Origin: JBPRGG01 sp051418075
GTDB lineage: Bacteria > Bacteroidota > Bacteroidia > Cytophagales > Cyclobacteriaceae
Reading direction: 5' to 3'
Length of the DNA stretch: 64,000 nt
Assembly: GCA_051418075.1 (NCBI GenBank)
Contig: JBPRGG010000148.1
Coordinates: 1-64,000 of the forward strand
The translations under genes were made by a program, and so were the position numbers. Positions 1-8,848 of this stretch are shown here, in pieces. Position 1 is the first letter of the stretch; the number at the start of each line of letters is the position of its first letter. Under the pieces are notes generated by a model. The model was not told the origin of the DNA. It made no database searches and saw only the letters and a list, made by a program, of their open reading frames with translations.

Positions 1-437
1 CAACGGCTGGGGCAATGTGCTTAGAAAAGAAGCGCTCCGCCAATACATTGTTGGCTGGGTGAATTACTTCAAACTGGCACATATGCGGAAGCTGCTACTT
101 AGTATAGACGAGTGGTACAGGAGGAGAATCAGGATGGTCATCTGGAAACAATGGAAACGGATCAGAACCAAACTGGCGAATCTTGTCAAGCTCGGGGTAA
201 AGAAATCAAAAGCTTGGGAATGGGCTAATACAAGGAAAAGTTACTGGCACACTGCCAATAACTACATCCTTAAAACCACCATCACTACGGATAAACTACA
301 GCAAGCAGGATATATATTTTTGTCGGATCAATACCAAAAGGTAAGAATCAAAACTTAAAGAACCGCCCTGTACCGAACGGTAAGCAAGGTGGTGTGAGAG
401 GACAGATAGGTAAGTAATTCCTATCTTCCTACTCGAT
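1..437 (+). mobile_element. Group II intron, 3' end (cut by window edge)
   Basis: The maturase C-terminus (to 358) is followed directly by a sequence with the layout of group II intron domains V and VI. Domain V runs from about 359 to 398: ACCGCC (362-367) pairs with GGTGGT (389-394), and an inner stem TACCG/CGGTA sits over a short loop. Domain VI is about 399-431: GATAGG (405-410) pairs with CCTATC (420-425) around an A-rich loop that would hold the branch-point A. The expected 3' end is CTACTCGAT near 437. The 5' part, with domains I-III and the reverse transcriptase domain, lies outside the window, so completeness cannot be judged. The element ends about 30 bp upstream of lptC. Confidence 0.85.
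2..358 (+). CDS. Group II intron reverse transcriptase/maturase, C-terminal part (partial)
   Basis: The reading frame is open to the left edge, so the gene begins outside the window. The visible 118 residues match the maturase-specific (X/thumb) domain and basic C-terminus of group II intron proteins. Landmarks are LRQYIVGWVNYF, then DEWYRRRIRMVIWKQWKR, then a KLGV...AWEWANTRKSYW segment. This domain binds intron RNA and helps splicing and retrohoming. The reverse transcriptase palm cannot be seen. No HNH endonuclease motif (paired Cys/His) follows the thumb, so this protein looks like an endonuclease-less type, although HNH domains are C-terminal and only this end was checked. The stop codon is directly followed by intron domain V, which confirms the assignment. 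Confidence 0.88.
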   Translation, partial: NGWGNVLRKEALRQYIVGWVNYFKLAHMRKLLLSIDEWYRRRIRMVIWKQWKRIRTKLANLVKLGVKKSKAWEWANTRKSYWHTANNYILKTTITTDKLQQAGYIFLSDQYQKVRIKT

Positions 438-442
438 TATAA

Positions 443-450
443 TAAATTTG
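443..450 (+). promoter_or_regulatory. Possible -7 box for lptC
   Basis: TAAATTTG fits the Bacteroidota -7 consensus TAnnTTTG and lies 17 bp before the lptC start. No -33 TTG is found at 17-23 bp upstream, where the sequence belongs to intron domain VI. The intron may therefore separate the two promoter boxes. This is inferred from consensus only. Confidence 0.35.
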
Positions 451-467
451 GTATATAAGCAGTTCAA

Positions 468-1025
468 ATGATGAAAAGGTGGAACTTACTGGTAATTGCA
501 CTTTCAATTATACTCTTTTCGTGCCGGGAAAGTGAGACAATGAATACAATACAGGAATATGATGGACCTATGTATGAGTTGTCAGATGTTGAAACGCTTT
601 ACTCGGAAGAAAAGAATGAAAATACTGCTTTTACCAGATTTAAGTTGTTGGCTGATAAGCAATTGATTTTCGAAAATGAAGATATGGAATTTCCTGAAGG
701 CATCTATATTGAGAATTTCAATCCAGATGGCACTGTAAAGTTTACTATCAGAGCCAATAAAGGCTATTATATCAAAGAAGATAATGTATATAAAGCGGAG
801 GGTAATGTTGTACTCAGAAATTTGAAAGAAGACCAGAAGTTGTCAAGTGAAGAATTATTCTGGGAGCCAGGTGCAGGAGAAGAAAGTATATATACTGATA
901 AATTTGTCATTGTAGAAACCAAAGGTGAAAAAATATATGGAGAAGGACTGAGAGCTAACCCGGATGATCTTGCCAATTATAAAATTCTAAAACCAACCGG
1001 ATACATAACAGTGGATGAGTATTAA
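468..1025 (+). CDS. lptC: LptC-like LPS export lipoprotein
   Basis: Predicted periplasmic bridge component of the Lpt machine that moves LPS from the inner to the outer membrane. The 185-residue protein begins with a short hydrophobic segment ending in LFSC (Cys19), a lipobox, so it is probably an inner-membrane-anchored lipoprotein rather than having the N-terminal helix of the enterobacterial form. The rest is beta-rich, with the LptC-like pattern of RANKGYYIKEDNVYKAEGNVVL around residues 105-125. It is the first gene of the lptC / CNNM / PpiD order common in Cytophagales. A second ATG at 471 is equally possible. The group II intron ends 30 bp upstream, so expression may depend on the intron promoter or on splicing. 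Confidence 0.85.
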   Translation: MMKRWNLLVIALSIILFSCRESETMNTIQEYDGPMYELSDVETLYSEEKNENTAFTRFKLLADKQLIFENEDMEFPEGIYIENFNPDGTVKFTIRANKGYYIKEDNVYKAEGNVVLRNLKEDQKLSSEELFWEPGAGEESIYTDKFVIVETKGEKIYGEGLRANPDDLANYKILKPTGYITVDEY

Positions 1026-1085
1026 TTGATGATATGATTGGATATGGCCGCATTTTTTTTGTAATTTGGTTTTGAAAAATCAATA

Positions 1086-2372
1086 ATGGAGTATAACTAC
1101 TTAATTGGTATCATCATCTGCCTGATTTTTTCAGCCTTGTTTTCGGGACTGGAGATTGCATTTGTATCAGCAGACAAATTACAGATAGAGTTACAGGGTA
1201 AGCGCGGGCAAATTTCCGGTAAGATCCTGTCTGGCTTTTTAAAGAGGCCGTCTACTTTTATCAGCACCATGTTGGTGGGAAATAATATAGCTCTGGTGGT
1301 GTACGGCATATATATGGCCAATATTCTTACTCCTGTGATTGATGGTTTACTGCCCGAATACCTGGATTCTGATGCCACAGTTTTGATCCTGCAAACGATT
1401 GTAGCTACTCTGGTGGTATTGATTACAGCTGAATTTACCCCGAAAAGTATCTTTTTGCTTAATCCAAACTGGCTGCTGAATTTGTTTGCTCCAATTATCT
1501 GGGGTATTTACATCATGATGTACCCCATAGTTCAAAGTGTGTTGATCTTATCCAAATTCGTAATCACCAGGATTCTAAGGTTTGAATATTCAGAGGATAA
1601 GCCGGTTTTTGGCCTGATTGACTTGAATAATTATATCAAAAACAACCTGTTGCATGATGAAGAGGAAGAAAATCAGGAAATAAATACCCGCATCTTCAAC
1701 AATGCCCTTGAATTTAAAACTGTGAAAGTCAGGGAATGTATGATACCCCGAACCGAATTGGAAGCAGTAGATGTAGAGGATGGTATTGAAGAATTAAAAG
1801 AAGCTTTCATTAGTAGTGGGCACTCCAAAATTTTGGTTTACAGGAACTCCATTGACGATATCATAGGTTTCTGCCATTCTCTGGAACTCTTTCGAAAGCC
1901 CAGAGATATCAATGCCATCCTGAATCCCATCATAATAGTTCCTGAAACCATGCTGGCCAACGAATTGATGATCCAATTTATTACCGAACATAAGAGCATT
2001 GCATTGGTAGTGGATGAATTTGGCGGCACCTCCGGTTTGGTAACCATGGAAGATATTATTGAAGAAATATTTGGGGATATTCAGGATGAACATGACCTGG
2101 AAGAATGGGTTGATCAGAAGTTGGATGAGAAAAATTATCTGCTCAGTGCCCGCCATGAAATAGATTACCTCAATGAAAAATACAGATGGGATATACCCAC
2201 TGGTGATTATGATACATTGGGTGGTTTTATTCTTTCCATAACTGAAAATATACCTGAAATAAATGAAGTAATTGAATTTTCTTCCTTTACCTTTACAATT
2301 GTATCTATGCAGGATACTCGTATTGATACAGTAAAAATAACTTTGAATAGAATAAAAGAAAACAATGAGTGA
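1086..2372 (+). CDS. CNNM/CorC (hemolysin-family) transmembrane protein
   Basis: 428 residues with the standard order of the family: an N-terminal DUF21 membrane domain (hydrophobic segments at about 5-25, 60-80, 95-115 and 125-160), a CBS-domain pair starting near MIPRTELEAVDV (about 219) and ending near EEIFGDIQDE, and a C-terminal CorC_HlyC domain (about 345-425). Family members are linked to divalent cation (Mg2+) efflux. The Bacteroidota gliding protein GldE belongs to the same family, so a gliding-related role is possible but cannot be decided from this sequence. It sits 60 bp after lptC and 81 bp before the foldase gene. Confidence 0.88.
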   Translation: MEYNYLIGIIICLIFSALFSGLEIAFVSADKLQIELQGKRGQISGKILSGFLKRPSTFISTMLVGNNIALVVYGIYMANILTPVIDGLLPEYLDSDATVLILQTIVATLVVLITAEFTPKSIFLLNPNWLLNLFAPIIWGIYIMMYPIVQSVLILSKFVITRILRFEYSEDKPVFGLIDLNNYIKNNLLHDEEEENQEINTRIFNNALEFKTVKVRECMIPRTELEAVDVEDGIEELKEAFISSGHSKILVYRNSIDDIIGFCHSLELFRKPRDINAILNPIIIVPETMLANELMIQFITEHKSIALVVDEFGGTSGLVTMEDIIEEIFGDIQDEHDLEEWVDQKLDEKNYLLSARHEIDYLNEKYRWDIPTGDYDTLGGFILSITENIPEINEVIEFSSFTFTIVSMQDTRIDTVKITLNRIKENNE

Positions 2373-2399
2373 TTCGTTTTGCTTAAAAATTAAAAATTA

Positions 2400-2430
2400 T
2401 TGTTTTTGAAAATCTAAGTATTTAATTTTG
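2400..2430 (+). promoter_or_regulatory. Bacteroidota-type promoter for the PpiD-like gene
   Basis: TTG at 2400-2402, a 20-bp spacer, then TAATTTTG at 2423-2430, which matches the TTG-N17-23-TAnnTTTG pattern of Bacteroidota sigma factor promoters. It ends 23 bp before the start codon. This is the best promoter match in the window. Confidence 0.55.
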
Positions 2431-2453
2431 CGGGTCTTAACAGAAAGTAGAAA

Positions 2454-4562
2454 ATGGCTTTAATTAATAAAATACGAGAAAAATCTGGACTTGCCGTAGG
2501 TTTGGTTGCCTTGGGATTGATGATGTTCATCGTTGGGGGAGATATATTGGGTCCAAACTCCTTTATTTTAGGAAATCAATCAAATAATGTAGGTGAGATT
2601 GCCGGAGAGAAAATATCTTATGATGAGTTTCAGCAACAAGTGGAGGAAATGAAATATAATTATACCCTCAACTTTGGCAGAAATCCTACTGAAACAGAAT
2701 TATATTCCATTCGCCAGCAGTCCTGGGAATTCTTGATTGTGAAACATGCCTTTCAAAAGCAGTTCGACGAGCTGGGCCTGGAAGTCACAGAAGATGAAGT
2801 AGTGGATATGGTTCAAGGAAATAATATACATCCTGAACTGGCTCAGGTATTTACCGATCCGGAAACAGGAGAAATTGATCGTGACCAGATAATTCGTTAT
2901 TTGCAGACTATTTCCCAGGCCCCTCAACAGCAGCAGGCCGGATGGTATTTATTCGAGAAAAACCTCAGACCTTCAAGGCTTAGGATCAAATATGACAACT
3001 TGATGATCATGTCAAATTATGCCACAGATGCCGAGGCCAAAAATCAACATAAGATGGAAAATACCGTAGCAGAGGTAAAATACCTTTATATACCGTATTA
3101 TTCTGTTAATGATTCTTTGGTTGAAGTATCAGATGATGAGTTAAGGGCGTACCTCAAAGATCATGAAGATCAGTACCAGGTAGAAGAAAGCCGCTCACTC
3201 AGGTATGTGCGATTTCCCATTGCACCATCAGGAGAGGATTCTGTATATTTCAGACAGGAACTAGATGAGTTGAAAGAAGATTTGGCCAATGCGGAAAATG
3301 ACTCCTCTTTTGCCAGAATTAATACCGATGGTCAGGAATATTTTAATACCTATACTGTGGCAGATTTGCCTTCCATCTTACAGGCCAATGCCAGCAATCT
3401 TTCAGAAGGTGATGTCAGGGGGCCTTATCAGGAAAATGGATTCTATCGGTTATATAAAATATCGGAAGTGACTGAAGATACCGTACAAGCGGCCAAAGCC
3501 AGTCATATTTTGATTAAACCTGATACAGAAACAGCTGATGCCAAAGCAGAAGCACGTCAGGAAGCCCAAAGAATTTTAAATGAAATCCGGGGAGGTGCAT
3601 CTTTCGAAGAAATGGCACGTCAGTATAGTGATGATCCTTCCTCATCCCGTGGTGGGGATTTAGGTTGGTTTACAGAAGGCAGGATGGTCGAACCATTTGA
3701 AGAAGCCGTTTTTTCTGTTAATTCGCCTCAACTGATCAACAGGATCATTGAAACAACCTATGGATATCACATTATCAGAGTCACAGAAGCGCCAACTAAT
3801 ACGGCTTATGACGTGGCCATTGTGGATAGAATGATCACACCAAGTGATCAAACCAGAAATGAAGCATTTCGTAAAGCCGATTATTTTGCCAGTACAGTTG
3901 ATGGTTACAAAGAATTTTCCCAGTTAGCGGGTCAGGATTCATTAGAAGTTTTAAACGGCGAGAATATCCAGGCAAATGATCGACGTATTGACAATCTGGC
4001 TAATGCCAGAACCATTGTCAGGTGGTTATACAATGATGCTGCAATGGGCGAAGTATCTGAAGTGTTTGAGTTGGAGGATGAATATGTTGTTGCAGTAATG
4101 ACCGGAAAAACCGATGCAGGGCTGTCGCCTTTGGATGAAGTCAGAGATGAAATAGTAGAAGAGGTAAAGGAACAGAAAAAAGCCGAAATTATAGAACAGC
4201 GGTTGGTCGATCTGGAAGGCAGCCTGGAGGAGATGGCTGATAATTATGGCACCGATGCCAATGTGTATACATCAAGTGACCTGAAATTGAGTAGTAATTC
4301 ACTGCCGACTGTAGGTGTGGTTCCTGAGGCAATCGGCCGGGTTTTTGGCCTGGAACAGGGAGAGAAAACTGAACCAGTTGCTACAGATAATGGGGTGTTA
4401 GTGCTGGAATTGCTGGCATTGACCCCTGCCACTGATATTGCTGATTATACAAATTATAAAAACCAGATACAGGAAAGATCCTCCGGAACCGTATCTTATT
4501 ACCTGTCAGAAGTAATTAAAGAGTTCTCTGATATTGAGGATAAGAGATATAGGTTCTATTAA
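2454..4562 (+). CDS. PpiD/SurA-like peptidylprolyl isomerase
   Basis: 702-residue periplasmic foldase anchored by one N-terminal membrane helix (about residues 13-33, GLAVGLVALGLMMFIVGG). A SurA_N-like helical region follows (about 45-190). The parvulin domain lies at about 345-443 and shows the family marks ASHILIK, FEEMARQYSDDPSS, GGDLGWF and YGYHIIRV. A long C-terminal region resembles the second, usually inactive, parvulin-like part of PpiD. Proteins of this kind help outer membrane proteins fold in the periplasm. It has its own promoter candidate and is followed by a strong terminator, so it closes the lptC unit. Confidence 0.88.
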   Translation: MALINKIREKSGLAVGLVALGLMMFIVGGDILGPNSFILGNQSNNVGEIAGEKISYDEFQQQVEEMKYNYTLNFGRNPTETELYSIRQQSWEFLIVKHAFQKQFDELGLEVTEDEVVDMVQGNNIHPELAQVFTDPETGEIDRDQIIRYLQTISQAPQQQQAGWYLFEKNLRPSRLRIKYDNLMIMSNYATDAEAKNQHKMENTVAEVKYLYIPYYSVNDSLVEVSDDELRAYLKDHEDQYQVEESRSLRYVRFPIAPSGEDSVYFRQELDELKEDLANAENDSSFARINTDGQEYFNTYTVADLPSILQANASNLSEGDVRGPYQENGFYRLYKISEVTEDTVQAAKASHILIKPDTETADAKAEARQEAQRILNEIRGGASFEEMARQYSDDPSSSRGGDLGWFTEGRMVEPFEEAVFSVNSPQLINRIIETTYGYHIIRVTEAPTNTAYDVAIVDRMITPSDQTRNEAFRKADYFASTVDGYKEFSQLAGQDSLEVLNGENIQANDRRIDNLANARTIVRWLYNDAAMGEVSEVFELEDEYVVAVMTGKTDAGLSPLDEVRDEIVEEVKEQKKAEIIEQRLVDLEGSLEEMADNYGTDANVYTSSDLKLSSNSLPTVGVVPEAIGRVFGLEQGEKTEPVATDNGVLVLELLALTPATDIADYTNYKNQIQERSSGTVSYYLSEVIKEFSDIEDKRYRFY

Positions 4563-4585
4563 TAAAAAGTATTATCAGGTCAGGT

Positions 4586-4627
4586 AAAAGCTGGTTACAT
4601 CCTGAAATGGATATAGCCAGCTTTTTT
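4586..4627 (+). terminator. Rho-independent terminator after the PpiD-like gene
   Basis: AAAAGCTGG pairs with CCAGCTTTT, with inner ATCC/GGAT pairing, and the 3' arm runs into a T tract. It lies 24 bp after the stop codon. Confidence 0.8.
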
Positions 4628-4736
4628 GTTTTATTTTAATTGAAGGTTAAATGACTGCTTCTAATTAAGCTGATGAGCCGGGGGAATTAACACAGGTAAT
4701 AATTTGTTCTAATTATTGAATTTAAAAGGTAACTAT

Positions 4737-5003
4737 ATGCTTGATAAAAATACATATAGTTCATTTCGGGAAAGGTTGGAAAATAACCATGCCTGGCCAT
4801 CTTTATACATGTTTAAATTTATTGTACCAACGGCGAAGCAGAAAGAGGTACGTGATCTGTTCCCTAAAAATGAGCTATCAACCAAATATTCAAAAAATGG
4901 CAAATACATTAGTGTTACAGCCAGGGTTATGATTGGAAATAGTGATGAGGTAATTCAAATTTATGAAAAAGCCCATAAAATTGAAGGTGTAATAGCCTTA
5001 TAA
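4737..5003 (+). CDS. DUF493 family protein
   Basis: 88 residues from ATG at 4737, chosen because it is the first ATG and gives the usual family length; a TTG at 4716 would add seven residues. The pattern SFRERLENNHAWPSLYMFKFIVP, then an acidic-basic alpha/beta body ending in IYEKAHKIEGVIAL, matches DUF493 (YbeD-like ferredoxin-fold proteins). The biochemical role is not established; the fold resembles ACT-type regulatory domains. It stands alone between a terminator and ispF. Confidence 0.8.
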   Translation: MLDKNTYSSFRERLENNHAWPSLYMFKFIVPTAKQKEVRDLFPKNELSTKYSKNGKYISVTARVMIGNSDEVIQIYEKAHKIEGVIAL

Positions 5004-5062
5004 GCTTTAAATTTACCAGCGAGTTTGGATACTCCCTTTTTTATTGATTTTAATTTTTTTGT

Positions 5063-5584
5063 ATGAATTTTAGAGTTGGATTTGGTTATGATGTTCATCA
5101 ACTGGCACCGGGTTATCCCTTTTGGCTGGGGGGGATTAGAATTGATCACCCTAAAGGAGCAGTAGGGCATTCAGATGCAGATGTTCTCATTCATGTGATT
5201 TGCGATGCCTTACTGGGAGCTGCTAATCTAAGGGATATAGGTTACCATTTTCCTGATACTGATCAAAAATACAAAGGCATTGACAGTAAGCTTCTTTTAA
5301 AAGAAACTGTTGGTTTGTTGCGCAATCATCAATATGAAATTGGTAATATTGATGCTACTGTTTGTCTGCAGAAGCCCAAAATTAATGGTTACATTCCTGA
5401 GATGAAGCAAGTAATGGCCGATGTACTGCAAATTAAACAGGACGATATTTCTGTAAAAGCAACTACAACAGAAAAATTAGGTTTTGTGGGTAAAGAAGAA
5501 GGAGTTTCAGCTTACGCGATAGTATTAATCTATAAGATGCTTCATTATTCTGATAAATCTAAACTAGGCAGCCAGTTTGCATGA
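5063..5584 (+). CDS. ispF: 2-C-methyl-D-erythritol 2,4-cyclodiphosphate synthase
   Basis: Converts CDP-methylerythritol 2-phosphate into the cyclic diphosphate MEcPP in the non-mevalonate isoprenoid pathway, with loss of CMP. The 173-residue length is close to the family norm (about 160). The metal ligands are visible: Asp10 and His12 in GYDVHQL, and His44 in GHSDADVLIH. The C-terminal signature SVKATTTEKLGFVGKEEGVSA is intact. The stop overlaps the start of mnmD by 4 bp (ATGA), so the two are translationally coupled. Confidence 0.96.
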   Translation: MNFRVGFGYDVHQLAPGYPFWLGGIRIDHPKGAVGHSDADVLIHVICDALLGAANLRDIGYHFPDTDQKYKGIDSKLLLKETVGLLRNHQYEIGNIDATVCLQKPKINGYIPEMKQVMADVLQIKQDDISVKATTTEKLGFVGKEEGVSAYAIVLIYKMLHYSDKSKLGSQFA

Positions 5585-6255
5585 GTAACTTAAAACTGAT
5601 TCTGACCAGGGATGGTTCGCATACGCTGCTCAATACCACCCTCAATGAAACCTATCATTCTCTTCATGGCGCTGTGCAGGAATCTAAACATGTTTTTATC
5701 AAGCATGGCCTTCAATATTTACATGAGCGGCAGCCTAAGCGGCGACTAAATTTGCTGGAAATAGGTTTTGGTACTGGATTGAACACCTGGCTAACCCTTC
5801 TATGGCAAATTAATTACAAAATACCTGTAAATTATATTGCCTTGGAGCCCCATCCCTTGAATATAGACCTGGTAAAACAGTTAAATTATCCTGAATCTTC
5901 CTCACAGTCAGACATTTTCCTGTTTGAAGCAATTCATGCCGCTGGTTGGGGTAAACCGGTGGAGATTGAGCCTGGCTTCACCCTTACAAAGCTCAGAGAT
6001 TCCCTGGAAAAAATTGATTTGCAGTCTGAATTCAACCTGGTTTTTTTTGATGCCTTTGCTCCCAGTAAGCAACCGGATATCTGGAACCTCAAAAACCTTA
6101 AAAAAATTCATGAACATCTGGAAAAACCTGGCATTTTGGTTACGTATTGTTCTCAAGGTCAGTTTAAAAGAGACTTGAAAGGATTGGGTTTTTCATTAGA
6201 GGTATTGCCCGGGCCTCCAGGCAAAAAAGAAATGGTCCGGGCTATTCGCAATTGA
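5581..6255 (+). CDS. mnmD: tRNA (mnm5s2U34)-methyltransferase, standalone MnmD
   Basis: 224-residue SAM-dependent methyltransferase equivalent to the MTase half of E. coli MnmC; no FAD oxidoreductase domain is attached. It is expected to methylate the aminomethyl group of wobble uridine 34 in some tRNAs. The SAM loop is EIGFGTGLN (60-68), and the family motif FFDAFAPSKQPDIW lies around residues 155-168. The end PGPPGKKEMVRA is also typical. It overlaps ispF by 4 bp. About 250 bp of featureless AT-rich DNA follows. Confidence 0.88.
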   Translation: MSNLKLILTRDGSHTLLNTTLNETYHSLHGAVQESKHVFIKHGLQYLHERQPKRRLNLLEIGFGTGLNTWLTLLWQINYKIPVNYIALEPHPLNIDLVKQLNYPESSSQSDIFLFEAIHAAGWGKPVEIEPGFTLTKLRDSLEKIDLQSEFNLVFFDAFAPSKQPDIWNLKNLKKIHEHLEKPGILVTYCSQGQFKRDLKGLGFSLEVLPGPPGKKEMVRAIRN

Positions 6256-6508
6256 GTTTTGGTGCAACTCATTATAGTTTGAACAGGTTCTATCAATAGC
6301 ATTATCATTTCTTTGAATTGGCCTTTTTAATATTTATAGTTTTGTTTGACGAGATCTTTACAGGCTGATTCTGTCCATATCAAACCTCATCCTGGAATCA
6401 TATCGCATTATTGCCTTGAGTGTTTAATCCTGGCTTGCAATTGAAAGTTTTCCTGATCGTTTTATAGTATGTTAAAAATAAGTAAATTACATCTTTCAAA
6501 AAATAAGT

Positions 6509-7018
6509 ATGGACGAGAAGGTCATCATCAAAAAACTTGCTGAAAACAGGATGGTTTTTAAAAACCTGCTCACCGGATTAGGTCAGGAACAGATACATTG
6601 GAAGCCTGAACCTGGCAAATGGAACTTAGTTGAGGTGGTGTGTCATTTATTTGATGAAGAAAGAGAAGATTTTAGGCAACGGGTCCAGATTGTTTTGGAA
6701 AATCCTGCTCAACCATTGCCAAAGTTTGATCCGGAAGTCTGGGTAATCCAGAGAGCTTATCATAAGCAAAACTTTTCGGAAAAGCTGGAGAAGTTTTTGG
6801 CAGAAAGAGCTCAGTCGATAGCATGGTTAGAACAGTTAGATCAACCTGCCTGGGAAAATGCCTTCCAACATCCAAAACACGGTCCGATGTCGGCCCGGTT
6901 TTTCCTGGTAAACTGGCTGGCCCATGATTATTTGCATATCAGACAGATAATACATTTGAAATATATGTACCTGAGTAAGTTTTCTGGTAAAGAACTTATA
7001 TATGCCGGGAACTGGTAA
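6509..7018 (+). CDS. DinB family protein
   Basis: 169-residue four-helix protein of the DinB/YfiT superfamily. His46 (VVCHLF) and the pair His139/His143 (HDYLHIRQI) form the usual three-His metal site, and the N-terminal HWKPEPGKWNLVEVV stretch is typical. Members act as metal-dependent thiol-S-transferases or hydrolases, or have no known role; the substrate here cannot be inferred. It ends 30 bp before the TolB-like gene, so the two may be co-transcribed. Confidence 0.85.
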   Translation: MDEKVIIKKLAENRMVFKNLLTGLGQEQIHWKPEPGKWNLVEVVCHLFDEEREDFRQRVQIVLENPAQPLPKFDPEVWVIQRAYHKQNFSEKLEKFLAERAQSIAWLEQLDQPAWENAFQHPKHGPMSARFFLVNWLAHDYLHIRQIIHLKYMYLSKFSGKELIYAGNW

Positions 7019-7048
7019 TATAATAGTTTAAATAAACCCAAAGGAATA

Positions 7049-8551
7049 ATGAAAAAAAACATATTAACCCTGTTTATCTTTTTATTTAATTTTATTCAAG
7101 TTATGGCTCAACCAGTAGGAATGTTCTCCGGGCATACAGATGTGGGCCAGGTCAGCCGTCCCGGATATTTTAAATATGACCCAGGCTTGCAGCAGTATTA
7201 TCTGGCTGCCAGTGGAGCTAATATTTGGGGAACAAGTGATCAGATGCATTTTGCCTGGAAAAAAATGACAGGAGATTTTATGATCACAGCTGATCTTGCT
7301 TTAGTCGGGGAAGGTGGAGATCCGCATAAAAAGGCCGGTTTAATGATCAGGCAAAGCCTCGATGCTGATGCACCCTATGCAGATGCCATCCTGCATGGAG
7401 ATGGCTTGACCTCACTACAATATCGACAGCAAAAGGGGGGAGAAACAGCTGAAGTTAATGATCCGGAAATTCATCATGCCACCACCCTTAGAATAGAAAG
7501 GAAGGGTGATCTGTTTACTGTTTATGCGGCAAAAGATGGGAAACCACTACAAAAAATTGGTTCTATGCAAGTGATCCTTGAGGGACCGCTATATGCTGGA
7601 CTAGCAGTAAGTGCTCATCAGGAAGATGGATTTGAACAGGCCATATTCTCCAATGTACAAATTACTATTCCCGTAGAAGCTGCCGGGACTGAGAAAATAT
7701 TGCAAAGTAATTTGGAGGTGATAGATGCGTTTACTGGTAACCGGAAAGTGATTTACTCAGCCAGACAGCATTTTGAGGCCCCCAACTGGTCCAGAGATGG
7801 CAAATACTTTCTTTTTAACAGTGACGGCAAGATGTATAAATTAATGGCTGACGGAAATTCCGAACCAGAATTGCTCAATACTGGCTTCGCTGATCAATGT
7901 AATAATGACCACGGCATTTCTTTTGATGGTAATACCTTGGCTATCAGCCATCGTAGTGAGGAAACGAAAAATTCAATCATTTATACTTTACCGGTAACAG
8001 GTGGTGTGCCCCGTCAGGTTACGCCGAAAGGCCCTTCTTATTGGCACGGGTGGTCTCCCGATGGTCGTGTAGTTACTTATTGTGCAGAGAGAAATGGAGA
8101 ATATGATGTCTATATTAAACCAGTTAATGGGGGTGTCGAACAGCAGCTAACTACCACCAAAGGTTTAGACGATGGCCCGGAATATACATACGACGGTAAG
8201 TACATTTATTTTAATTCGGTACGAACCGGAACTATGCAGATCTGGCGGATGAAACCAGATGGTTCAGATCAGGAGCAGATTACCTTCGATGATTATAATG
8301 ATTGGTTTGCTCATCCTTCTCCTGACGGGAAATGGATTGTGTTTATAACTTATGAGGATGAAGTAGAACCAGGCAGCCATCCCGGCAATAAAAGAGTAAT
8401 GCTTCGTCTGGCTCCTTTGGATGGAGGAAGTCCTAAAGCTATAGCTTATTTATATGGAGGACAGGGGACAATAAATGTGCCTTCCTGGTCTCCTGATGGC
8501 AGATATTTAGCTTTTGTCAGTTATACTTATGTAAAGCCTGAAGCTAAGTAA
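7049..8551 (+). CDS. Exported TolB-like beta-propeller protein with N-terminal lectin-like domain
   Basis: 500 residues. A signal peptide ends at about residue 20 (VMAQ). Residues 25-205 look like a concanavalin-type jelly roll (DUF1349-like; KKMTGDFMITADL, KKAGLMIRQS). Residues 225-500 contain PD40/TolB-type propeller blades, each with an S.DGK/DGR turn (WSRDGKYFLFNSDG, WSPDGRVVTYCAERNG, YTYDGKYIYFNS, PSPDGKWIVF, WSPDGRYLAFVS). This architecture is found in exported proteins annotated as TolB or biopolymer transporters, but the closeness to a sugar-binding fold suggests extracellular carbohydrate or protein binding. No catalytic motif is seen. Confidence 0.8.
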   Translation: MKKNILTLFIFLFNFIQVMAQPVGMFSGHTDVGQVSRPGYFKYDPGLQQYYLAASGANIWGTSDQMHFAWKKMTGDFMITADLALVGEGGDPHKKAGLMIRQSLDADAPYADAILHGDGLTSLQYRQQKGGETAEVNDPEIHHATTLRIERKGDLFTVYAAKDGKPLQKIGSMQVILEGPLYAGLAVSAHQEDGFEQAIFSNVQITIPVEAAGTEKILQSNLEVIDAFTGNRKVIYSARQHFEAPNWSRDGKYFLFNSDGKMYKLMADGNSEPELLNTGFADQCNNDHGISFDGNTLAISHRSEETKNSIIYTLPVTGGVPRQVTPKGPSYWHGWSPDGRVVTYCAERNGEYDVYIKPVNGGVEQQLTTTKGLDDGPEYTYDGKYIYFNSVRTGTMQIWRMKPDGSDQEQITFDDYNDWFAHPSPDGKWIVFITYEDEVEPGSHPGNKRVMLRLAPLDGGSPKAIAYLYGGQGTINVPSWSPDGRYLAFVSYTYVKPEAK

Positions 8552-8848
8552 TAGGTTAATTTAACAATGGAGTTTAGTTTTTGTTAGATAAATGTTAGGA
8601 GTAACAAAGTAAAAATTAACCTGCATTTTTATGAAAACTAAATTGAAATTTTTAAGCGCGGTAGTATTTAGTAAGTGTACTTATTCTATATTATCTAAAA
8701 AACCGGTAAGAAATTACCTGTTTCAAAAAACATTGGGTGAAAAAATATTTAAAATCATTAAACGCCCGCATAAATTATTTAGCTAATCCGGATAAATTGT
8801 ATTAGATCTTCCAGTAGATTTACCAGGATAAAAATTAAACATAAATTA
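8552..8848. other. AT-rich gap with one small ORF
   Basis: The 297 bp between the TolB-like and DUF3108 genes contains one small open frame (8631-8786, listed separately). No terminator, tRNA or clear promoter was found. Confidence 0.5.
8631..8786 (+). CDS. Small basic ORF, 51 codons, doubtful
   Basis: An ATG-started frame of 51 codons with stop TAA. The product is strongly basic (MKTKLKFLSAVVFSKCTYSI at the start, then several Lys/Arg). The first 15 residues look like a signal peptide start, but no mature domain follows. No ribosome site is evident, though Bacteroidota often lack one. It may be the remnant of an exported protein gene or a chance frame. Not recognised. Confidence 0.2.
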   Translation: MKTKLKFLSAVVFSKCTYSILSKKPVRNYLFQKTLGEKIFKIIKRPHKLFS

